NCBI GenBank assembly: GCA_016202395.1
Contig: JACQOV010000009.1
Location: forward strand, 1-50,807
DNA from: Deltaproteobacteria bacterium
GTDB lineage: Bacteria > JACQOV01
Direction: 5' to 3'
Length of the DNA stretch: 50,807 nt
The notes beneath the pieces were generated by a model, which was not told the DNA's origin, did no database searches, and saw only the letters and a list, made by a program, of their open reading frames with translations. Of the stretch, positions 1 to 9,886 are shown in pieces (the stretch's first letter is position 1; each line of letters opens with the position of its first letter). A program made the translations under genes and the position numbers.

Positions 1-19
1 CGGTAAGGACAAGCTTCAC

Positions 20-178
20 GGATCGACACCAATTGTGAGCCATCCGCTCCGCTGCTGTGCTCAGCTACAGAGGCACGGCTCGAAATGAACCGCTCATTCA
101 AAGACCTACCTCCCCTCACGGGTACCTCAAAAATCTCGTGGACGTTCGTTCGAGAAAAAACATCCCGGTGAATCCATA
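20..178. repeat. Module A (partial copy) of a dispersed composite palindromic repeat
   Basis: Reverse complement matches 42640-42795 (shared gagccatcc..ctccgctgct, cacggctcgaaatgaaccgctcattca, gacctacctcccct.acgggtacc.caaaaatctcgtg, gagaaaaacat..c.gtgaa). The left part may run off the window edge. Confidence 0.8.
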
Positions 179-198
179 AAGCTGGAATTTGGAGGAGG

Positions 199-354
199 TG
201 GAAAAAGTTCAGAGCGGCGACTAGCGGGAGGGAGCGGGTACCCACCGAGGGCGAGCCGGGCGAGGAAAGCCGGTTATACAGGAAGGCTTTTTCCCGCCGG
301 CTCGCCCCGGAAGGGTGCGAACGGAGCTTCGGAGCCGCTCGAACTTTTCCCACC
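199..354. repeat. Module B of dispersed repeat, bounded by ggaaaaagttc / gaacttttcccacc inverted ends
   Basis: Inverted copy at 14764-14922, nearly identical core (ccggaagggtgcga, gagccggcgggaaaaagcctt..tataaccggctttcctcgcccggct, gtgggt.cccgctccctcccgct). Confidence 0.85.
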
Positions 355-541
355 GAATCAGCCAAAAATCTCGTGACGTTTGCTCAAAAAACATCGAACA
401 ACTTCTGTCCACACTGTGACAAAAATGCACGGTCTTGGCCCTTTCCAATCAAGAAAATTTTTAAAAGTATTTTAGAATCAAGTAGTTATAAATTACCCCC
501 CACCGGCATGGATCTTGCATAAACCTTTACGTGAGCGGGCT

Positions 542-1531
542 ATGAAAGCAAAAGAATATCTAAAGGCGAACCGTCAGCTTTTCATCGCACTGGGAACCGT
601 CCTGGTAACGGGGCTTCTCCATTTCTTTTTGTTGGAATACCGAGCTTTCCTGAACCTCTATCTTTTGGTGGTTGTGGCAGCCGCTTATTTTCTAGGGCGA
701 AAGGAGGCCACCATGACCGCCTTTTTAGCCTATCTTTTTTCGGTGATCCTATTCCAACTCCCAGCCAGTGTAAAACCGGAAGGGATGTCCACAACAAAGA
801 ATCTCTCTTTTTGGTTGGATCTCAACACCTGGGGCTGCTTCTTGATTCTCACCGGTTATGCTATGGGAACCCTTTTTGAACATCGCCAAAAACAACTCCA
901 AGAACTCCAAGAGACGTACTACGGGATCCTCGAGATCCTCACCTATTTTCTATCGAAAGACGAGCCAACTCGCTGGCACTGCTGGCGAACCTCTGTTTAC
1001 GCTAAAAGGATCGCGGAAGAGATGGAATTAGGCCCAGAGGTCGTGGAAGACATCCGTGCCGCAGCGTTGCTCCATGATATCGGCAAATTGGACGTCAGCG
1101 CCAAGATACTTCACAAAGCCGCGAAACTCACACCGGAGGAGATAGTTCACCTTCGCACTCACGTGGAGCAAGGGGGACGTATTCTGGCCCCCGTAGGAGG
1201 AAGCCTCAAGAGGGTCATTCCTCTTATTATTAATCATCACGAAAGGATGGATGGCAGTGGCTACTTCAAAAAAGGAGGGGACGATATCCCCCTGGGAGCC
1301 CGAGTGATCGCTGTTGCCGACACCTATGATGCGATGGTGGTAAAAAGGGTCTACCAAAAACAGTTCACCGATGAAGAAGCCAGGGCCTATATTGTAGGGC
1401 AATCTGGAAAACTGCTCGATCCCAAAGTCGTTCAGGCCTTCGATCGCCTCTATCAACGCGGAGAGATGAAGGTCACCGAAGCAGAGGTTGAAGAGAGCCT
1501 ACACGTCTCCCCGCTGCGCCTCGCCTCTTAA
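542..1531 (+). CDS. Membrane-anchored HD-GYP domain protein (putative c-di-GMP phosphodiesterase)
   Basis: N-terminal hydrophobic segments, then [15 protein letters not shown] and [31 protein letters not shown] at 542 preferred over TTG at 515. Confidence 0.85.
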   Translation: MKAKEYLKANRQLFIALGTVLVTGLLHFFLLEYRAFLNLYLLVVVAAAYFLGRKEATMTAFLAYLFSVILFQLPASVKPEGMSTTKNLSFWLDLNTWGCFLILTGYAMGTLFEHRQKQLQELQETYYGILEILTYFLSKDEPTRWHCWRTSVYAKRIAEEMELGPEVVEDIRAAALLHDIGKLDVSAKILHKAAKLTPEEIVHLRTHVEQGGRILAPVGGSLKRVIPLIINHHERMDGSGYFKKGGDDIPLGARVIAVADTYDAMVVKRVYQKQFTDEEARAYIVGQSGKLLDPKVVQAFDRLYQRGEMKVTEAEVEESLHVSPLRLAS

Positions 1532-1587
1532 CCCCGTTGACATTCCGTCCTTCTGAGATAAGCTCAAGGACACCTCTAAAAAAGAGT

Positions 1588-3753
1588 ATGATAGTAAGAC
1601 TCTCAGCACATTGGATATTGCTTCTGCTAGGTCTACTCGCTATGATCTCTGCGTGCTCCAGAAAAGAGGAACAAATCACCCCCTCCTCCCAACAGGAGAG
1701 CCTCGTGAACGTTGAAGGTCGAGACCCGAATCGATTGATCCGCGAGAAGAGCCCTTATCTTCTGCAGCACGCCTACAACCCCGTTCAATGGTATCCGTGG
1801 GGAGAAGTGGCTTTGAAAGCGGCTAAAGAGAAAGACCTTCCCATTTTTTTGAGCATCGGTTATTCGACCTGCCATTGGTGCCATGTGATGGAACGGGAGT
1901 CGTTTGAAAACGAGGAGATTGCGAAGATCTTAAACGAAAATTTTGTTCCGATTAAAGTGGACCGAGAGGAACGTCCCGATATCGATGAAATTTACATGGA
2001 CGCCGTTCAAGCCCTTACGGGAAGCGGTGGATGGCCCTTGTCCGTTTTTCTAACGCCCCAGTTAGAGCCTTTTTACGGCGGCACCTATTTCCCTCCCGAC
2101 GATTCCTACGGACGTCCCGGATTCAAGCGAGTGTTGCAAAACATCACCGATTCCTGGAAAAATCGCCGAGATCAGATTGAGAAAGCCGGCGGGCAGATGA
2201 TCGCTCACCTCGAGCAGGTGATGCAAAAGGGAGAGTTCAAGGAGGTATGGAACTCTGGGATTCTGGACGCCGCTTATCATCAACTGAACCCACAGTTTGA
2301 TCGGTTTTACGGCGGTTTTGGCGACGCTCCCAAGTTTCCACGCAGTATGACCCTTTCCTTCCTCCTTCGATACCATCGGCAGAAGAAAGAGCCTTTTGCG
2401 CTTCAAATGGTGGAGATGACCCTCGATGGAATGATGAATGGAGGGATTTACGATCAGTTGGGTGGAGGATTCCATCGCTACGCAACCGATGAGAAATGGC
2501 TGGTGCCGCACTTTGAGAAGATGCTCTACGACAACGCCCTTTTAGCAAAAACGTACCTGGAAGCTTATCAAATCACTCAAAAACCGCAGTACGCTCGAAT
2601 TGCGCGAGAAACGCTCGATTCTATTCTACGCGATATGACCGATTCCCAAGGAGGGTTTTACTCCGCAGAAGATGCCGATAGCGAAGGGCACGAAGGGCTT
2701 TTTTATCTCTGGACAAAAGAAGAGATTGAAAAGATTATAACTAAAGAAGAAGCGGAATGGATCATTGCGATCTATGGGGTCACCTCTCATGGAAATTTTG
2801 AAGGAAAAAACATCCTTCATCTTTCGAAACCGATTGATGAACTCGCTGAAGAACGAGGAATCTCTGTTGAAGAGCTATGGAAGAAACTAGAAAAACCGCG
2901 GAAAAAACTCTTTGAGGCCCGTGAGAAGAGGATCCATCCTCATAAAGACGATAAGATTCTTGTCGAGTGGAATGGTCTCATGATCTCCGCGATGGCCTAT
3001 GGCTATCAAGTTTTGGGAGAGACGCGATACCAGGACGCTGCTCGCCGATCCGCAGAGTTTATCCTCTCGAACCTCAAAGACAAGGAAGGGAAGCTCCTTC
3101 GACGCTATCGAGAGAAGGAGGCAGGCCTCCCTCCTCATCTCAATGACTACGCCTTCTTCATCCAAGGGCTGATCGACCTCTACGAATCCACTTTGGAGCC
3201 CCATTGGCTCAAAGAGGCCATGAGCTTGAACCAAAAAATGCTGGAGCTTTTTTGGGATTCTAAAGAAGGGGGGCTTTTCTCAACGATTCCTCGCGCGGAT
3301 CTGATCGTCCGTCACAAAGACGCCTACGATGGCGCCATCCCTTCGGGTAATTCGATGGCTGCCCTGAATTTACTGCGACTCTCGGAATTTACGAACGACA
3401 AAGAGCTCCGTAAAAAAGCGGAGGCGATCTTTAATGCGTTTGGAAATCTGCTGGAGGGGAGCCCTAGCGTCTATCCCCAAATGCTCTGTGCCGTCGACTT
3501 TGCGGTAGACACGCCTAAGGAGATCGTTATTGCTGGCGAGATAGGAAAGGGGGCTGAGAGGCTCGTGGATATTGTTTACAAGATATTTATCCCCAACAAG
3601 ATTCTGCTTCTCGCCAACGAAAGATTGGACCTCCCCATTTTAAAAGGGAAAAAGCCGCTCGAAGGGAAAGCCACCGCTTACGTCTGTGAAAACTTCACCT
3701 GCGATCTCCCCACCACCGACCCCAACGTCATGAAAAAGCAATTGTTAGATTAG
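1588..3753 (+). CDS. DUF255 / thioredoxin-domain (YyaL / SPATA20-like) protein, predicted lipoprotein
   Basis: [54 protein letters not shown]-terminal hydrophobic stretch with lipobox [11 protein letters not shown] extends to 1537 with a TTG start. Confidence 0.9.
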   Translation: MIVRLSAHWILLLLGLLAMISACSRKEEQITPSSQQESLVNVEGRDPNRLIREKSPYLLQHAYNPVQWYPWGEVALKAAKEKDLPIFLSIGYSTCHWCHVMERESFENEEIAKILNENFVPIKVDREERPDIDEIYMDAVQALTGSGGWPLSVFLTPQLEPFYGGTYFPPDDSYGRPGFKRVLQNITDSWKNRRDQIEKAGGQMIAHLEQVMQKGEFKEVWNSGILDAAYHQLNPQFDRFYGGFGDAPKFPRSMTLSFLLRYHRQKKEPFALQMVEMTLDGMMNGGIYDQLGGGFHRYATDEKWLVPHFEKMLYDNALLAKTYLEAYQITQKPQYARIARETLDSILRDMTDSQGGFYSAEDADSEGHEGLFYLWTKEEIEKIITKEEAEWIIAIYGVTSHGNFEGKNILHLSKPIDELAEERGISVEELWKKLEKPRKKLFEAREKRIHPHKDDKILVEWNGLMISAMAYGYQVLGETRYQDAARRSAEFILSNLKDKEGKLLRRYREKEAGLPPHLNDYAFFIQGLIDLYESTLEPHWLKEAMSLNQKMLELFWDSKEGGLFSTIPRADLIVRHKDAYDGAIPSGNSMAALNLLRLSEFTNDKELRKKAEAIFNAFGNLLEGSPSVYPQMLCAVDFAVDTPKEIVIAGEIGKGAERLVDIVYKIFIPNKILLLANERLDLPILKGKKPLEGKATAYVCENFTCDLPTTDPNVMKKQLLD

Positions 3754-3805
3754 AGAGGCATTCCTATTGCGGCATCTTCTTCAGAATGATATTCTGGGGA
3801 AAGCC

Positions 3806-4276
3806 ATGTCGGAATATCTGAAAACGGCCAGGGCTTTTACCAAGTTATTGAAGAGGCATCTTAAAGATCGGCTAGTGAGCGTTGTTCTTTATGGTTCCGT
3901 AGCCAGTGGCCAAGAAACCTCCGAATCGGATGTTGATCTTTTATTGGTGATCCGAGAAATGAATGAAGGACATTATCGCCGTCGTTTGTTGTTAGATCCC
4001 ATTTTTGAAGAATGGGATCGCGCACAAAAGGATCCTAAACCTTTTATCTCCACGATCCTAAAGACCCCGGAAGAGGCTCAGAAACTATCAGCCATCTATT
4101 TTGATATGGTGGATCGAAGCCAAATTCTTGTGGATCGAGATAACTTTTTTCGAAATATTTTGAAGAATGTTGAAACGCGTTTAATCCGGCTCGGAGCGAA
4201 ACGCCGGAGACTAGGAAAGATAGAGTACTGGGACCTCAAACCGGATTACAAGCCCGGGGAGATCTTCGAGATATGA
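3806..4276 (+). CDS. MNT-type nucleotidyltransferase domain protein
   Basis: VVLYGSVASGQETSESDVDLLLVI matches the GSx10DxD nucleotidyltransferase motif; 4-nt overlap with the downstream HEPN gene. Confidence 0.85.
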   Translation: MSEYLKTARAFTKLLKRHLKDRLVSVVLYGSVASGQETSESDVDLLLVIREMNEGHYRRRLLLDPIFEEWDRAQKDPKPFISTILKTPEEAQKLSAIYFDMVDRSQILVDRDNFFRNILKNVETRLIRLGAKRRRLGKIEYWDLKPDYKPGEIFEI

Positions 4277-4674
4277 CCAATCAAGATTTTGCCAAAAGCT
4301 ATCGGGCCAATGCCCAGCAAATTTTAAAAGAGGCTGAGTCTTTATTTGAAAATAAAGCTTGGCATCTGGTGGTGCGACGCTCTCAAGAATGTGTAGAACT
4401 GTTGCTGAAGGCTTTGCTTCGTGAAGCCGGGATTGAGGTTCCTAAACTGCATGATGTGGGATCTCTTTTGTTGAGCCATTCGGATCGCTTTCCCAACCTT
4501 CCCATTGAAAGACTGGTGGCGATCTCTCGACGACTCCGACAAGAACGAGAAATCAGTTTTTATGGGGATGATCTCACACAAACCCCTCCCGATAAACTCT
4601 ACGACCAACAAGACGCGGAACAGGCTCTGCGAGACACCCGTTTCGCTTATTCCACTCTAAGGAGCCAAACCTGA
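4273..4674 (+). CDS. HEPN domain protein, partner of upstream MNT
   Basis: Small helical protein, RRSQECVELLLKALLREAGIEVPKLHDVGSLL typical of HEPN; ATGA overlap with the MNT gene. Confidence 0.8.
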   Translation: MTNQDFAKSYRANAQQILKEAESLFENKAWHLVVRRSQECVELLLKALLREAGIEVPKLHDVGSLLLSHSDRFPNLPIERLVAISRRLRQEREISFYGDDLTQTPPDKLYDQQDAEQALRDTRFAYSTLRSQT

Positions 4675-4748
4675 TTTTTAGAAAATCCCACAACAGGCAC
4701 ATCCTGTTCCAACCTCTCTGGAAATGGCTCATCACAAGCCAGTGATCC

Positions 4749-6470
4749 TTATGAACAGTTTAAATCGAGTTGGATGGAATCTTCAACTGGGCCAAAAGCG
4801 GAACTATCAACAACAAGTTTCAGATAAACGGTCCCTTCAAAAACTCCCAACGGCGCGCACAAATCCAGATTTTCAAATAAAATTCCAGAGGCTGAACCTG
4901 ACTTCGTTTCGGTTAATGATTGCCACTGAATCGAATCTAGAGAGTATTGCAAGGAATAGTCCCCTTTTGCAAGCCCTCTTATGGTAATCGGACTTTCTAC
5001 CTGAATGGAGATACTTTTAGGGTAGTTGGTAATAAAAGCGCGGGCGATCTGAATCGCGTTGCGGTCTTCAAAAACATTTCCTTCCGAGTCAAAAACGCGA
5101 AGGCGCAAGGTATAAACGCCATCCTCTCCTTGAGGTAAAAGATCGGCGTTGAGGGAGTCTAAATTCCCCTCAAGAGTCTCTTCGTAGCCCTCCGTAATCA
5201 CCTGCCAATCTTCCTGCGCAGGCTCCACACCTAGGGCATAGCTCAACTCATAATGATCAAACTCACTATGGGGGCAGTTTGCAATCCCTTGAATCGAGAT
5301 CGTCCCTTCAACGATGCTCCAAGCGTTCCGATACTCTCGCCCTCCATGCCATGTCACCTCGAGATTCTCATCGTAGTGATTCACGGTTGGAGAAAGGATG
5401 TTAGCCTCACACACGGGAGTATTCCATTCCAGGGCCTTTAAAGCGTTGACTCTGCCATATCCTATCTCCGCGTCGAAATCCTTGTCCGAAACCTTATCGG
5501 CGGAAAGGCGCAAAATTTGACGCACTTCTTCAGACGTCAAATCTGGATTTTTCGAAAGGAGAAGAGCAACGACACCCGAAACAAGGGGGGCTGCTTGGCT
5601 GGTCCCATCGAGATTTCCGTAGGTATTCCCTGAAAAAGCAGACCAGATATCGACTCCCGGAGCGCCAATCTCCCCAGTATTCGAGAAAGAAGGGGCATTA
5701 TCTCCGTAATCCGTGGCAGCAACAGCAAGAGCCCTCTCGCAGTTGGCAGGGGCCTGAGTGAATGCGTTCGTTCCATTGTTTCCAGCAGAAGCGATAACAA
5801 TGGCCCCTAAAGAGGTCGCCGCATCGACCATGTTACAGATCTCGGGATTCGGTCCATAATGCTCCGAATCTTTCCAACTATTATTCAAAACTCGATCCCC
5901 TCGCGCCAAAGCGGTTAACATCCCAGCCCCCTTGGGCCCGGGATCACTGCAACCATTGGAGGTGGTGTGATAAAACGAAAACGTCGCATGAGGAGCCATT
6001 CCAAGAATCGTCCCCGCTACATGCGTTCCATGATCTTCATCATCTCCTGAAAAAGCAAAAGGAAAATCCGAGCGCTCTAAATCGATGTGCCCTTCAAAGA
6101 CTTTGTGATAAGGATCGATCCCGTTGTCGATCACAGCAACACGAACTCCTTGCCCTTCACTCCACTCCCAAGCCTCTTGGGTTTTGACTCTTTCAAATTC
6201 CCATAGATAAGAACCGTCGGGGCTCCAAGTTTGATTGAGGAAAAAATCGTTCAAAACCTCGGTCGCATCAGAGGAAGAATCCGAAGGGATGGAATCGCTT
6301 GCCGTACGGGTCGCGGAGGAAAGATTCTGTTCTGTGACTCCTTCATCAACACAAATAGAGATCCCAGCGATCTTGATCGAGGGCTCTTCTTTGCCACCGC
6401 AGGCCGAAGCCAAAAGGGCCAAAAGTATCAAAACAGTCCAACTATTATATTTCCCGTTTCTCTTCATCAC
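4749..6470 (-). CDS. S8 (subtilisin-like) serine peptidase, predicted lipoprotein
   Basis: Catalytic motifs AVIDNGID, DHGTHVAGTI, LDGTSQAAPLVSG; lipobox LLASACGG. Confidence 0.93.
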   Translation of the reverse strand: MMKRNGKYNSWTVLILLALLASACGGKEEPSIKIAGISICVDEGVTEQNLSSATRTASDSIPSDSSSDATEVLNDFFLNQTWSPDGSYLWEFERVKTQEAWEWSEGQGVRVAVIDNGIDPYHKVFEGHIDLERSDFPFAFSGDDEDHGTHVAGTILGMAPHATFSFYHTTSNGCSDPGPKGAGMLTALARGDRVLNNSWKDSEHYGPNPEICNMVDAATSLGAIVIASAGNNGTNAFTQAPANCERALAVAATDYGDNAPSFSNTGEIGAPGVDIWSAFSGNTYGNLDGTSQAAPLVSGVVALLLSKNPDLTSEEVRQILRLSADKVSDKDFDAEIGYGRVNALKALEWNTPVCEANILSPTVNHYDENLEVTWHGGREYRNAWSIVEGTISIQGIANCPHSEFDHYELSYALGVEPAQEDWQVITEGYEETLEGNLDSLNADLLPQGEDGVYTLRLRVFDSEGNVFEDRNAIQIARAFITNYPKSISIQVESPITIRGLAKGDYSLQYSLDSIQWQSLTETKSGSASGILFENLDLCAPLGVFEGTVYLKLVVDSSAFGPVEDSIQLDLNCS

Positions 6471-6665
6471 CCTCTATTAAAGCAATAATCGTGCCACGGA
6501 TCCCTTTTTTTAAGATTATGATTTTAAAGGGGTTTTTATTCCGACCTCTTGTCCAACTGTTAAAGATTTTTAACAGTAAAAGGGGCTATTTTATCTATCC
6601 GATTGAAACTAAAGGGGTTTATGATGTGTAAAAATGTACAACACAAATGTGAAGTTTTCTTAACA

Positions 6666-7616
6666 CTAGAAACGATATTCAAGGGCAATTCCAAGCAAAT
6701 CGGATTGAGCCATAGGGACAGGTTGGACAGGCAGATTCCTCTGGTGGAAAGCCACGGTAGCTCTACCAATGGCTGTTCCCAAAGCGGCGCTAAAAAAGAC
6801 GTCGCTGGCCCAATGGGCATTCTCTGTGATCCTTTCCACCCCAATCGCTCCAGCAAAACTATAAGCGAGAACCCCAACCCACCAAACAGGGTATTCGGCA
6901 TGAACGGTAGAGGCGAGCGAAAAAATAAAGGCCGTGTGACCTGATGGAAAAGAACGTTGACTATCAAACCAATCGAAATCATGAGGCCCCTCCCCTTTCC
7001 ATGGCCGGGCTCGCCCAAAAATCCGCTTTAATCCGTAAACGATCCCTGCTTGAATGGCGGCAGCTTCTAAAACCTCCATTGAGGTTCGCTTCGCTCGATC
7101 ATCCTTGAGAAGAATTCCCGCACTCCCAAAACCGACCCATAGGCCGGTCAATGTCAGATACGTCCCCCACGGCTTTGTAAACTCCTCAAACTCTTCAAAA
7201 AGATCTCTTCCATGTTCAAAACGTTCATCTTGAACAGAGTTTTTGATGTTTTCATCCAACGCAAGTATCAACCCTGCAGTGACACTGAGCGTGCCTCCCG
7301 CTAATAACCAATCGGTCTGATCCCAACGAACAGGAGCGGTTAGAACATACCCCGTGGTCTTCACTAAATCTTTGGTAAAATAAACAGGAGCTTGAACAAT
7401 CTCCTTCAGAACCTCTTTATTTCGCATCTCACAAAAGGCAGGTCTAAAATGCGAAAAAACAAGTAGCAAAAAGAGTAAAAAATAGCGTCGAGACTTGAAG
7501 ATTCCCGCAGCAAGCTGCGGGGAATCTCCGAAATGTAAGGATGAAGGCTTATTATATATTTCGCGCGCTAACCCCGCGGCAAGCCGCGGGGAATGCGCGC
7601 GCGATTGCATTTTCAC
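6666..7616 (-). CDS. PAP2-family phosphatase (membrane or exported)
   Basis: KRIFGRARPW, SFPSGHTAF, HWASDVFFSAALGT motifs. GTG start at 7616 overlaps the stop of the 47-aa ORF; N-terminus is encoded by palindromic repeats. Confidence 0.85.
   Translation of the reverse strand: MKMQSRAHSPRLAAGLAREIYNKPSSLHFGDSPQLAAGIFKSRRYFLLFLLLVFSHFRPAFCEMRNKEVLKEIVQAPVYFTKDLVKTTGYVLTAPVRWDQTDWLLAGGTLSVTAGLILALDENIKNSVQDERFEHGRDLFEEFEEFTKPWGTYLTLTGLWVGFGSAGILLKDDRAKRTSMEVLEAAAIQAGIVYGLKRIFGRARPWKGEGPHDFDWFDSQRSFPSGHTAFIFSLASTVHAEYPVWWVGVLAYSFAGAIGVERITENAHWASDVFFSAALGTAIGRATVAFHQRNLPVQPVPMAQSDLLGIALEYRF
7501..7525. repeat. Palindromic repeat attcccgcagcaagctgcggggaat
   Basis: Hairpin cccgcag/ctgcggg; same unit type as 7559-7603. 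Confidence 0.75.
7559..7603. repeat. Palindromic repeat ttcgcgcgctaaccccgcggcaagccgcggggaatgcgcgcgcga
   Basis: Nested inverted repeat cgcgcg/cgcgcg and ccccgcgg/ccgcgggg. Confidence 0.8.
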
Positions 7617-7756
7617 TCTTCTTCATCCTCAGGGGCTTCGGGAAGATTTTTGGCACGCAGCACTTTTTTCATACAAAAGATCACGAGCCCCGTTAGAAGT
7701 CCCCAGGCGCTGATCATAAAGATCCATCCGGCTGTGGTAAGCCCTGCTCCTTCCAT
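7613..7756 (-). CDS. 47-aa single-TM small protein downstream of NSS transporter (MetS-like small subunit position)
   Basis: Own translation: MEGAGLTTAGWIFMISAWGLLTGLVIFCMKKVLRAKNLPEAPEDEEE*. Starts directly after the transporter TAA with aaggag RBS; absent from the ORF track (below length cutoff). Confidence 0.85.
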   Translation of the reverse strand: MEGAGLTTAGWIFMISAWGLLTGLVIFCMKKVLRAKNLPEAPEDEEE

Positions 7757-9301
7757 TTAGGTTCTCTCCTTTTTACGGCGCCATGCGTAATAGATCATCA
7801 CTAATAAAGCCAAAAAGATCGCCGTCAATGTGAGTCGCGCCGCAATCACAAAAGGGAAATCTTCTTTGGAGACCCCCACGAGCATGAGGTTATCCCAAAA
7901 TTTCTGATAAAACCAGATCACGAGGATCGTTCCAATATAAACGGGGGTAACGAATTTCAAGATGAAATAGAAAATCTTGGGAACATGAATCGCCGCTCCT
8001 TTGTTCATCTCCTTCCAACCTTTAACCATCCCAAACACCCAAGCGAACAGAACCACTTCAACAAAGGCTAAACAGACTGGAGCGAGTGTTCCTGCCCAAA
8101 AATCAAATTCATCAAGAAACCCATGAGGGAGCAAGAAAATAATTGGCTGAGCCAAAATAAACCAAACAACCCCAAAGACAACCACAGATCGACGGCGACT
8201 CCAACTAAATTCATCTTGTAAAAATGCAAGGATCGGCTGAGCCATCGAAACAGAAGAGGTAATTGCCGCAAAGAAGAGAAGTAAAAACCACAGAGTCCCC
8301 GCGATCTCTCCCAAAGGGATCTTTTGAAAAATCACAGGCATCGCCTGAAACCCCAGATCAAATGCCCCTCCCGCAGCGATTTCCCGCGCCTGAACCAAGC
8401 CAAAAAAGGCCACAGCCGCAGGGATCGCTAAAGTTCCTCCCAAAATCACTTCCGCGAATTCATTTAAACTTCCGGTAGCGAGCCCTGATAAAGCGACATC
8501 TTCTTTCTCCCGCATGTAGCTCGCATAGGTAACAATGGCGCCCAACCCTACACTCAACGTAAAGAAGATCTGCCCCGCAGCAGCCAGCCAAACGGAGATG
8601 TTCCCAAGCTCTTTAAAATTGGGGTTCCAGATAAAACCTAAACCGGCAGAAATAGATCGATCCGGATAGGTCGGGTCGGGAGTCCCAAAAGTAAGCACTC
8701 GGATAACGAGAAGGATGGCAAACAGGAAAAGCATCGGCATGGCGATTTTGGCTAATCGTTCAATTCCCTTCACGATCCCATGCCAAAGGATCCAAATATT
8801 CAGTCCGAAAGTAACTAAGAAAAAGAGGTAGGCTGGAGAAAGAGAGGAAAAGTATTGATTGAATTCCACCCCTTGAAACCCACGCAGAAATGCTCCCATA
8901 GCTTCCCGTGTCTCCGCTCCAAAATATTTTCCTGTGAGAGAAAAAAAACTAAAAGCCAATGTCCAGGATCCCACATAAACGTAATAGATGTTAATAACCA
9001 GTGGAATAAAGAGTCCCAAAACCCCTAGATATTTAGCCGCGGGATGAGACCAAAGAAGCGCAAATATCCCTGGCGTGCTTCCATGGCGATGCCTTCCCCC
9101 CATTCGGCCGATGCTGAGCTCGACCCATAGGAGAGGGATCCCCAAAAGGAGAAGAGCGATGAAATAAGGGATCATGAAGGCTCCGCCACCGTTCTCAGCC
9201 GCTTGAACCGGAAAACGGAGAAAATTCCCAAGACCAATGGCGTTCCCGACAATGGCCAAAATAAGTCCCATTTTCGTCGCCCATTGTTCCCGTTGTTTCA
9301 T
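7757..9301 (-). CDS. Sodium-dependent transporter, neurotransmitter:sodium symporter (NSS) family
   Basis: REQWATKMGLILAIVGNAIGLGNFLRFPVQAAENGGGAFMIPYFIALLLLGIPLLWVELSIGR is the classic NSS TM1-TM2 signature. Confidence 0.95.
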   Translation of the reverse strand: MKQREQWATKMGLILAIVGNAIGLGNFLRFPVQAAENGGGAFMIPYFIALLLLGIPLLWVELSIGRMGGRHRHGSTPGIFALLWSHPAAKYLGVLGLFIPLVINIYYVYVGSWTLAFSFFSLTGKYFGAETREAMGAFLRGFQGVEFNQYFSSLSPAYLFFLVTFGLNIWILWHGIVKGIERLAKIAMPMLFLFAILLVIRVLTFGTPDPTYPDRSISAGLGFIWNPNFKELGNISVWLAAAGQIFFTLSVGLGAIVTYASYMREKEDVALSGLATGSLNEFAEVILGGTLAIPAAVAFFGLVQAREIAAGGAFDLGFQAMPVIFQKIPLGEIAGTLWFLLLFFAAITSSVSMAQPILAFLQDEFSWSRRRSVVVFGVVWFILAQPIIFLLPHGFLDEFDFWAGTLAPVCLAFVEVVLFAWVFGMVKGWKEMNKGAAIHVPKIFYFILKFVTPVYIGTILVIWFYQKFWDNLMLVGVSKEDFPFVIAARLTLTAIFLALLVMIYYAWRRKKERT

Positions 9302-9375
9302 GAGTAGAACGTTACTTAATACCAACTCAGGGAACTTGTCAAATAGATATAGAATAAGTATAATTAATATACCCT

Positions 9376-9657
9376 ATGGAATTTGAGTGGAATCCTGCGA
9401 AAAGTGAGGCAAATAGAATTAAACATGGAATTGGCTTTGAAGAGGCAACTGCGCTATGGGATGACGCATATTTCGAAGTCAAAGAAATAGCTCGGTCTAA
9501 AGATGGAGAAACTAGGAATGCAACGTTGGGCAAAATGGGTGACAAAATCTATGTTGCTATATGGACAGAGAGAGGGAATAAAGCCCGTTTAATTACAGTA
9601 AGGAGGGCAAGAAAAAATGAAAAAGAGATCTTCCTTAAAAAGATTCAAGACTTCTGA
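9376..9657 (+). CDS. brnT: BrnT-family toxin
   Basis: MEFEWNPAKSEANRIKHGIGFEEA..LWDD... RNATLGKMGDKIYVAIWTERG..ARLITVRRARKNE pattern. Confidence 0.9.
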   Translation: MEFEWNPAKSEANRIKHGIGFEEATALWDDAYFEVKEIARSKDGETRNATLGKMGDKIYVAIWTERGNKARLITVRRARKNEKEIFLKKIQDF

Positions 9658-9874
9658 GGAAATGGACGCTTATTTAGAGAAGCATGATCTTGGAGCAGAA
9701 TTTGCGCGCCGAGGCGTCGTTGCCGCAGGTGTAACCAAAAAAATAAACTTGGATCTGCCTGAACCCATCATTCAGGAAATTGACGAGGTCGCAGATCGTG
9801 TAGGGGTCGCACGACAGCCTTTGCTCAAAATGTGGATTTATCAAATGCTCAAAACAGAGAAAAAAGCAGCATAA
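9617..9874 (+). CDS. brnA: BrnA-like / CopG-family antitoxin
   Basis: Overlaps the toxin; TKKINLDLPEPIIQEIDEVADRVGVARQPLLKMWIYQML ribbon-helix-helix-like C-terminus. Confidence 0.8.
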   Translation: MKKRSSLKRFKTSEEMDAYLEKHDLGAEFARRGVVAAGVTKKINLDLPEPIIQEIDEVADRVGVARQPLLKMWIYQMLKTEKKAA

Positions 9875-9886
9875 GGCCTGTCAAAG

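Noticed and set aside
221-448. ORF sharing LRSSVRTLPGRAGGKKPSxITGFPRPAxPRWVPAPSR with ORF 14754-15353
   Set aside because: The peptides match only because the repeat DNA (module B) is nearly identical; no RBS, no family and compositionally odd, so treated as repeat-derived.
4749-6470. GTSQAAP instead of GTSMAAP in the S8 peptidase
   Set aside because: Known tolerated variation with the catalytic Ser intact.
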